Source: Botryllus schlosseri (lineage: Eukaryota > Chordata > Ascidiacea > Stolidobranchia > Styelidae). From it: 25,275 nt of DNA. Of the stretch, positions 9,661-18,600 are shown one piece after another. The notes below the pieces were generated by a model, which worked only from the letters and a program-made list of their open reading frames with translations, ran no database searches and was not told the origin of the DNA. Each line of letters begins with the position of its first letter. Positions within the stretch are counted from its first letter, which is position 1. The position numbers and the translations under genes were made by a program. Location: contig ATSW01010287.1 in the NCBI GenBank assembly GCA_000444245.1, positions 1-25,275 on the forward strand, given 5' to 3'.

Positions 9661-12600
9661 AAGGCTTGAACTAAAATAAGCGCCGCACATACGCCCCGAA
9701 GCAGAAGCTGCATGTTTCTGAAGCAGGCTCACCATCAACCCAGGTATCCGCACTCTGTACCAGCAGTATATCACCACAATCAGGTAGGGCACCAAGTTGA
9801 TCAAAGCCCAGGACATTCCAATCATGTACATGTAGTAGAAGTAAAACTTGACATCGGTGGCAACGCTGGCTAGAAAAAAAGAACTTATGGTGATATTGAT
9901 TAAAATAGCGCTCAATAAAATACCGCTACAGATATTGAAGCAGTGCTATCATATAGAATGCATTGTCTTACCTTTTACAATAGCGTATATAATAGTGACA
10001 AACATAATGGCGAACATAATGAAATGCATGTAGCAAGCTCGGACATCTTCCTTCCTGAATCCGACTTGAGACGATTCGTCCTCGCCTTCGGCTTTCTTCT
10101 TAGTTGTTTTGAACGTTAGTTCACCTGAAAATCAGTGTCAGTTCGAATAGTTCGAAACAATAACAGTAAGGTTGAAAATTGGAAAGAGTGAATAAAATAT
10201 TTCGGGGTGACTACATTGGTATCTGATTGTACAGGACATCAAACTTTTACAGCTGAACCTATGCGATGTCATAAATCCACTATAAAACTGATTTCAAGGA
10301 GTATCTGCTGTAACACGAGAAATGTTGAGTGTTGGTGTATAGATAACTAACCTAGTTGATGAGCCTTGGAGCTCAATAGTGACTCTAGCGGTTATACGTG
10401 ACCCGCGTGATTTGTTAATCAGTTTGAGGCTTTTTGCCAGTGATTCAAATTAGTCAAGTCATGAAGGGATTTGGTTACTGTATTGTTTGGTGCATCATTC
10501 AGATGATTGTCCTTATTCATAATTATAAGTTTAGGCTAGAGAGTTAACTGTTGTTAAACGACTGTTGTAACCGCTTCCGTGAATTGACGTGGACTTTCTA
10601 TTGCTAAATTTGTGATCCTATTTCTGTAATTGCTTGAATTACTTTGACTGTGTCTCAGTGGTAGGCTCGGATAATAGGACGACGCACAGAAACTAAGGTA
10701 GTGGCTTGAATAGAGTTAGCAAGCTACTCGAACAGTATACGTCAGTGGTGTCAAACATCCGGCCCGCCAGACAATTTCATCCGGCCCGAGAGGCCATTCG
10801 AAGCAAATTGAAAAAATATTGTAAAATCGAGCATATTTCCAACAGAAGTTGAGATTTTTGCTAATAAATCCTCTGACGTAAATATTGAATAATCCGTCGA
10901 GACAGCAAAACCGAACATGTTCATTGTTCATGGGCCACATTATAACCATATGACGGCAGTGTTGAGTTCTAACTCAAGTATCCATCAGGAACAAGTTGGT
11001 GTAATTGTCATTACACATTTAGAAGGGAAAAAGTGCACATTGAGTTCAGAGTTTTGTAGAGGCGGAAACGTGATTGCGAAACCGTTGTAAAATATTTGGA
11101 GCTACACGAAGATTATAATTCAAATATCTTTGGTCGCACTTCTGTTTACCCAACTCTGACCCAAAAGGCCCCAGCACCGATCTCCAGAGAAACTCGAATG
11201 GTAAATTGGTCAGGTGATATAAAAATTAAGGAACAAATTTCCAACAGCTGCGTTTACAATCTCTCATATTCCTCACCACGCATACGTAGGTCAACGACCC
11301 ATCATGATTCAAACATGTGGAGTACAGATATCTGCCAACTTATATCGTCGTTATAGACACTGTTTTAGTGATTTATATCTGTAGCCTATTCAATCGACCA
11401 ATCATCGTATTTTTGCCAATTCTATTGTCTGTCATCAACCAGCCAACATCCTACATATACAAACAGTGGAATGGGTTAAGAGAAGTAGCTTACCTTTGCC
11501 TTTCAAAAGTTTCGTACCGACGATACGACGCACTCCGTTGAAATACGTAAACCACAGATTCGTAGACGCGAGCTCGCCGTTCCACATATCTCTCACGCCG
11601 AACTTGGGCGGCGGGAAGAGCAGCAAGATGTTTCCCAGCATGTAGTAAATNAAAAAGGCNAAGGCGAACTCNAGCCCGATACTCGACACGGGCCACAGAC
11701 CGAAGAAAATAGCCCAAGCCGGNACAAGTTGGAAAAACGGAATCGAAATAGAAGCGCAGAAGTAGTTGAATCCNCANGAGCTGTAGAATAGACGCTGCGA
11801 GAGAGACAATCCGGACTGCATGAGCGGGAATTCGTCCAAGAAGATCTGCAAGTTTCCTTTGCACCAACGCGAACGCTGCTTGAAAATCTCGGTGATCTCG
11901 TGAGGCGACTGTCCGATGGCCAATACTTCATGATGGTAAGCCACACCCCAGCCCATGGTACAAAGACGTAGCGATAGAAGCGTGTCCTCGGTCAGACACC
12001 CGACAGGAAAGTACCCCACGTCTTTCAAGGCGTCGGCTCTGACGATGAAATTGGTACCGCAGCAATTGACAGCGCTCCATCTGTCCAAGCTAGGCTCGAT
12101 ACGATGGAAAAAGGAGACGTTGAGATGGTCCCACACGTCTTCGTCGGGATTGACATTGTAGAAAAACTGCGGGGTTTGGACGAGTCCGAGCGGTCGGGTA
12201 CGTTTTTCCGAGAATACAGGCAGTACTCGCATCAGATAGTTACGCCTGAAAATCATATGATACGGATTCATAAATATCCGCGGATCCATCGAATCGAGAC
12301 GGTCGCGGCGACGCTTTCTCTATCGTTTGTATTCACGACTTTTGATGAAGGTTCTCACATAGGACATTAACGAAGTAGACTACTTCTATTTCTTCGGAGT
12401 ACTCAAAGTAGGGTGTGTAACTTTATGTGCAATTGTACGCGTTGGTTAAACAACGATGAACATTTCAACACAAGACACAATTCCTCGAATGACCTACCTT
12501 GGCATGAAATCAGCATCAAAGATCACAACACATTCTCCTTCGGCTTGTGCATCGTCAAAGAGGAAGTGTAGGGTATGATTGATATTTCCGGCTTTGGCAT

Positions 12601-15600
12601 GGTGAGGCACTCCTGGTAGCTTTGGCCTTGCGACGTAATGGAGGTAGACTCCTCTGTCAAGTGAATTTGACATGATTTATTGGGATCCATGCCGTAGCAT
12701 NGTGTAGCATGGGAAAGTATCTAATTGCCCCTCAATATCGGTTCAGTGTCGCGAGGAAAAGTGATCTTAACTTGGGTTTACTGTGAGTGCGGCACGACAG
12801 ACCACCGAAATATATTCTGATAACATCATTTTGTGACACAACTGTATCAAATATTTTCAGTGCAGGACATTACTCTTCCCGTCGATTTTTTTATGCCCAG
12901 TCCTATGGAATCCATAGTATGGATCCTATATATGTTGAGAGATATAATACCTTTTTGTTCGTTTCGACAAAACCCAATTCTCGAGACTCTCCCTTTTTCC
13001 GTCATCCAAAACGTACACGTGTACGTGAAGACCTGGCGGCAGTTCCATGTGTATAATCTCGTGGACAGTTCCGGCGATCACCTCCAAAGGTTCCTGAGTA
13101 ATAAGAAGCATTGATTTACACTTTTTCATATTTCTTCGCGACCATATTTCTTCGGCTCAAATAGTAGTCTACCTTGTACGTGGGCACCATGATTCGGCAA
13201 GTATGAAACTTTGGTCGGTCGAACGCATTGGTAGGAGGAGGAGGTCTGGACACCCATCTCCACAAACAGAGGCCCTGCATAAATTCAAAAGCATGTTACT
13301 CGATCCAGTTGCCCATGAGATTCCAGCACACTAGTAATAAACGTTAGAGTTTGGCTTTTTGAAAAGACAATACCCTCCATGTTTTATGTGTGCGCGATGC
13401 ATATGTATGTGAATAGGACAATATCCCAAACGATTTTCCGTCACTATGCATTTGACGAAGTCTTTATATGCTACTTATAGTGCCCTGACATTTCTTTCAG
13501 TAATTCTGTTGGGGACGCATTGGAAATGATGTTTATACGGCAATATTTGCCATTGACACTATACTTCTTAGTAACATAAGCGAAAATAATTTTACACACG
13601 CCACCGTAGCAGGGAGGTACAGGGTACAGGGTACCGTTTTCGGTAGATTCACGTTGCTGGATGGCATCATTAATTTCTTAACTGGTAACAAAAAGAAAAG
13701 TAATAATAGTAAATAATTATATACATAACCGCTAAAATATTTCAGGATTAAAGATTAGCAACAGTTAATACCGTTCTCTTGGCTAATTTTAATTCAATCC
13801 GATTAAATACAGACATAAATAAACGTGTACTCACAGTCAAAACCAAAGAAGGCGCTGTAATAATTTCCAAAGACGCAACAACGATACAGTAGATCCTGTT
13901 TAATCCCGGGGCGTCAAGAGTGTACGTAATGCGAACATAGACATACGCCAAAAACGCCAAGCAATACAAAATATATATTCCTTGGTAGATGTAGTTTTCC
14001 TTCTTGAAACCGACTTTGGGAACAGGAATAGAAGCCTCTGGGGCGGGCGTGTCGTCATCTATAAACTAAAATATCACCGCCGAGTCAGATAACTTTCATA
14101 AAAAGATGTAATTCGTTTAATACATTCGAAGCGTCGATATAATCTGTCATAAGACCATATCGTTATCATCCTACACATACGGTATTACGCACCCGTCACT
14201 ATCTACTCAGGTCGTTATATTTTACAATACATCGACTTTTGCTTTAAGGTTTGAGATAATTCTACTTACTTTTTAGACTTTGTATTTTGTAAAGTAGAAG
14301 CAGTTCCTGGGCCTGTTTGGATATCCTTACTGAGTGCAATTGTAATATCAAATGGGAATCGAAAATCGTATCCATTGCAAAGCGAGTATGGTATTGTTGG
14401 GGTCATGGGTTAGGATGGGTTTCGAGTTGGTTCTATCTTCCTGGCTCAATATATCTTGACTCTCACCTCCTCAAAATCATCCCATTCTTCTTCCTCGTCA
14501 AAGTTCTGGAACGGCATTGACATCTCCTTGCTCATCATGTCAGACTTCATCGATTTCGTTATCACAGGAGGCGGAGTGTCGCCCCGATCCGATTCTGGCT
14601 GACTCGGCAAGTACGGCTCGTTGTCCTCGTCCGTGTGAGAAAGCATGTGATCGGGATAGTTCGGCGTCCGCACGTCTTGTCTGTACGCCGCTTTCGGAGG
14701 CATAACGGATGATGGCTGCCGGTCTGTATACGGAGTATTTTGTAAAATGACCGTTATGAAATATGCAGTCAGTAACTAACTACTTTTTCTTTTTCATCGT
14801 ATTGAAGTATGTTTGCCTATGCTCGCTCTACCTACTCAGGTGGCTATGTTTTTGAGTGCTTCAACTTCTACCTTTTTAAGCAAAACTATTTAGTCTTGAG
14901 CCTTTGATTTTACAAAGTATAAAGCAGTTTTAGAAAAGGTTTGCATCACTTTTTACGAATGACATTGCCATAACAGCTGGCGAAATAGCCCCTGTATCAC
15001 GGTATCTGGGCATATTTTCGAAAATTGCTCTGATTCAAAATGCTTTTAGTCTATTTGTCGTAGTCGCGATGACGCGTCTTGCGATTCCGGAAGTAGCCAC
15101 CTCCGATTATTTGCTAACCATGTGCGTCNCCATGACTATATCTACTTTACGACAATACTTGCTTGAGTACATTTCATGCGTTCATGTTCCCTTTCCACCT
15201 GAAGTAGATGTGCAATATCTTGAGAATGACTACACCTACTTATAATACTAGCATGCAAGGTTACTTCTACTTGGCTATCAATTCTGACTGTTTTGACTTC
15301 CATCAGAGTTATTATTGCTTATGATATTTACTTGCTAAAGCATTTGCGTGGGCTCTGGTCATAGGCCTGATAGTGAGATTGCGTGGCCCTATCCCGCTGT
15401 CGCTGCTGTCGTACATTTCTTCCTCTCGAGATTCCCATTCGCCTTGCATCTGTAAGAAGATGATAAGAATGTTGGCTTTTGATTGCAATTCTTGCAAGAT
15501 GCGAGTTAATGAAATCGCTGTGCTAATCTTGTTCTACTCACTCGGGGCGCGCCAGCATTTTCTCGATCCGGTCCTACCCTCGATTGTGACGTATTTTCNT

Positions 15601-18600
15601 CTTCATAGGCCTGAAAGAATTGTTTTGTTACCAAATTGAATAGATAAGGCAAAGTTTCCAAACTTTGGTCGTAAACTGGGTTATCTATACCTGGTAAATT
15701 GCCTATTCATATATGATATTAGATCAACCAAGTCCGAAGATGTAGAATGTTGCAGCTGTTTAGTTTAGTTCGAAAACCCGTCATTCCACTAACCGTGTGA
15801 CTATTCGTTGGCGTCATGTCGGATATCTGACTTGATATCGCCCTGTTCGTCGGCCTGACTGTCCTATTGTTGAAGCCAGACGTATCATATCTATCGCGAC
15901 TAGAACTGTTTACAGAGTTCAAATCTCCCGGATAGTTATCACCCTGACAAAAATAAATATTTATTAAAATATACAAGAGACTCCACACATGGTTTCATCG
16001 GTCCGCGCAATTAAGGCAATATAAATTTATGAATTCAAGAAAAGATATAATCTCAGTTCACCTGTCCTCCACGAGATTCAATTCGGGATTGACGTTTTTG
16101 CATATCTTCCAATCGTCTGAAGACAGAATACATGTATAAGAGTTAGCAGCGTGTATACATACCTAGGGTATGTACATTGTACAATGTAGATACCTGTTGA
16201 AATAGTTAGCTAATTCATTCATGTCGCTTTGTCTCGCACTCACTCCGTCGCCATTGGTTATTGTAGTGTCGGTTCCTGTGGAGTCTTGAGAATAACCGGA
16301 CTGAAGGCGGCGCATCTCATCGTTCTGTAATTCAATGAATGCCAGCAAATCGTCGTAAAGCATGCTTCGTGGATTTTGAAACATTAGTCAGCGATCTACC
16401 AATTATATTCGAAATTGATGATCGGATACAAATACACAGTTTTCCCTTACGTCCATAACATCTGGATAATAGCGGCCTCCATAGTCCATAGAACGGCTTG
16501 CGTCGCGCTAAAATGCGACGGAATGATAACATACTGAAACACGGTAGCACGCCAAACGGAAAACTTACAGATTTCCTTGATCTTCTTCGATTCGTCTCCG
16601 TGTCATCCGTATCTGAATAGAATTATTGTTGAATTCATGTAAAATGTGTGGAACGCCGTTACGAGTGACCATCAGTTAATAGAGACACAAGAAGCGTACG
16701 GACTTGAAGTTCGCGAAGGAGCGAGGTTCAATGGGTGTGACAGTGAAATTAAACAGAATTAAAACTTCGAGAAGATATATTTCCCGTCCTAAATCTTTGA
16801 TGAGCTGTTACTGAAAACCTCTGTTCTCACCTAGTGTTGTCTATCAACCGCGACAAAGCTGCAATCATCCATTGATTACCTTCAATTGAACGATTCATTT
16901 CATTCGAAAAGCGTCGTATCGTGCGCTCCGCTGACCCGCTTTGTCGGCTAACCAAGCTCTCATGCATGTGGAATATGGAAGACCAACGTGGAGACGAAAA
17001 CTCTTCTACGGAGCTTGCAGTCGGTGGGACACAGATCATGGACGGCGAAGAACATGAGAAACATATTTACAAGTTTCCTGCCTCGCGAGCCTATGACATC
17101 TCAGCCATCCACGATTTCAACTTCCACATTTACCTAATCGACAGAGTCGTCAACAAGGGAGAGCTGTGGCATATGAAGCGTATAGTCCGCGATCTTTCCG
17201 TGATACGCAGGAAATTACATTCTGTACATTTGCAGAAATTCACGTTGGTGTTGCCTATATTCGTCAGGCGCAAGTTGGGGTTCGCAAAGCCGCCTCCTCC
17301 ACCGGAGGAAGTGATACCGGAAAAATACTTCTACGTCCAACTAATGGTGCTGATGTACTCGGTCGATAAAGATTGTCCGAATAGCCACCAACTAAGCTCG
17401 GGGGCGGTGTCGAAATTGGTCCTACACAACCGCAGGTCGCTCGATCCGTTTGCCGCCAAGATGTATTACTTGTACAGTCGATCTTACGAACTGGCTGGAA
17501 GACTGGATGAGGTTAGAGCTGTTCTGAGCGCGAGACTGCTCACCGCGACTTTGACACGAGATCTGGAATCGCAGGCCATGCTCATCAATTTATTACTGAG
17601 GAACTATATACATTACAACATGTACGACGATGCGGAGAGATTAGCGCTGAAGACTTCATTTCCGAAGTCAGCATCTAACAACGAGTGGGCAAAGTATTTC
17701 TACTACACTGGTCGTATCAAGACGATCCAGCTTGAGTATTCCGAGGCTCGCGATTGCTTGGTGTACGCTTTGCGTAAGGCTCCGAAAATGGCTGCCGTTG
17801 GATTCAAGCAGACTGTGACCAAACTGCTTGTCGTTGTGCAACTGCTGCTGGGTCTCATACCAGAGAGGGCGGAGTTTGAAAAAGATTCAATGAAGCGTGC
17901 ACTGGATCGATACTTCAGGTTAACTCAGGCTGTTCGAGCTGGCGATCTCAAGCTCTTCAACGATACTCTTACAAAGCACTGCGAGCGATTCGAGGCTGAC
18001 CGCATGTTCACACTCGTACTGCGAGTGAGGCATAATGTCCTGAAAACAGCCGTTCGACAATTATGCCTCAGCTACTGTCGAATCTCTCTCTGCGACGCCG
18101 CTGAAAAATTACAGCTCGACTGTGCTTTAGACGCCGAGTATATCATCGCCAAAGCTATCAAAGACGGGATTGTTGAGGCTGAAATAGATCACGAGTCTGG
18201 TACCGTCTCCACCCGGGATACGACTGATGTATACGGAACCGCTGAGCCCATGTGGGTTTACAGGCAACGAATCGCGTTTTGCTTGGATATGCATCGCAGC
18301 TTTGTCAGGTCTATGGTATTCCGCCCTAGAATTCGCCGTTACAAGCGAGTGTTGTCATACCCACAAACCAAGTGATATTGATGAAATTTGAGTACAGTAT
18401 TGTCTTTGAAATCCCCTGTGTGACACATTTCCCTGATCTCTATTTACGGACCAAATATTGCGTTTATACCGGCCATTCGGCAGTCTCCAGAACATCGACG
18501 TGACAATAGCGAGCGAATCATCTATATATCTGAACAGATGAAATAAGTTTCTAGTCCCCATTTCATGTGTTATTTCGTTGCGGTGAAAGAGTTACATAAT

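Larger units (their letters stand above)
9692..14065 (-). other. CesA: CesA membrane helices and GT2 catalytic core
   Basis: Residue numbers are for the long form. Exon 14065-13835 holds two hydrophobic helices (about 436-457 and 467-488). The GT2 core follows: VPTYK (about 518-522), VLDDG with the first aspartates (about 552), HHAKAGNIN, FDADF with the DxD metal/UDP motif (about 616-618), LVQTPQFFYN, LTEDTL with the catalytic base (about 707-709) and QRSRW, the QxxRW motif (about 745-749). All motifs needed for processive beta-glucan synthesis are present, so this part should be active. Exon 12245-11494 then carries helices (SISIPFF, AWAIFF, IYYMLGNILLL). Exons 10124-9972 and 9869 onward add more (FIMFAIMFVTIIYAIV, WALINLVPYLIVVIY). 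N bases in 11651-11776 hide a few residues. Confidence 0.93.

Noticed and set aside
9631-9869. CesA ending at the stop 9633-9631 as a separate gene
   Set aside because: Not excluded, but the residues after the last helix in this frame look random, the GH6 frame follows at once, and the fusion is the rule in tunicates, so one gene is more likely.
11490-11946. Other open frames on both strands over 11490-12161
   Set aside because: Overlap the CesA exon 12245-11494, whose frame carries TED and QRSRW; the others have no motif and arise from its GC-rich codons.
11435-12289. CesA exon starting at the ATG 12289
   Set aside because: A clean tttcag acceptor at 12246 joins FDADFMPR directly to RNYLMRVLP in phase; the extra upstream residues are intron.
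16921-16965. Longer start for the PSMD3-like protein
   Set aside because: The extension begins with GTG and shows no family similarity; the first in-frame ATG is 16966.
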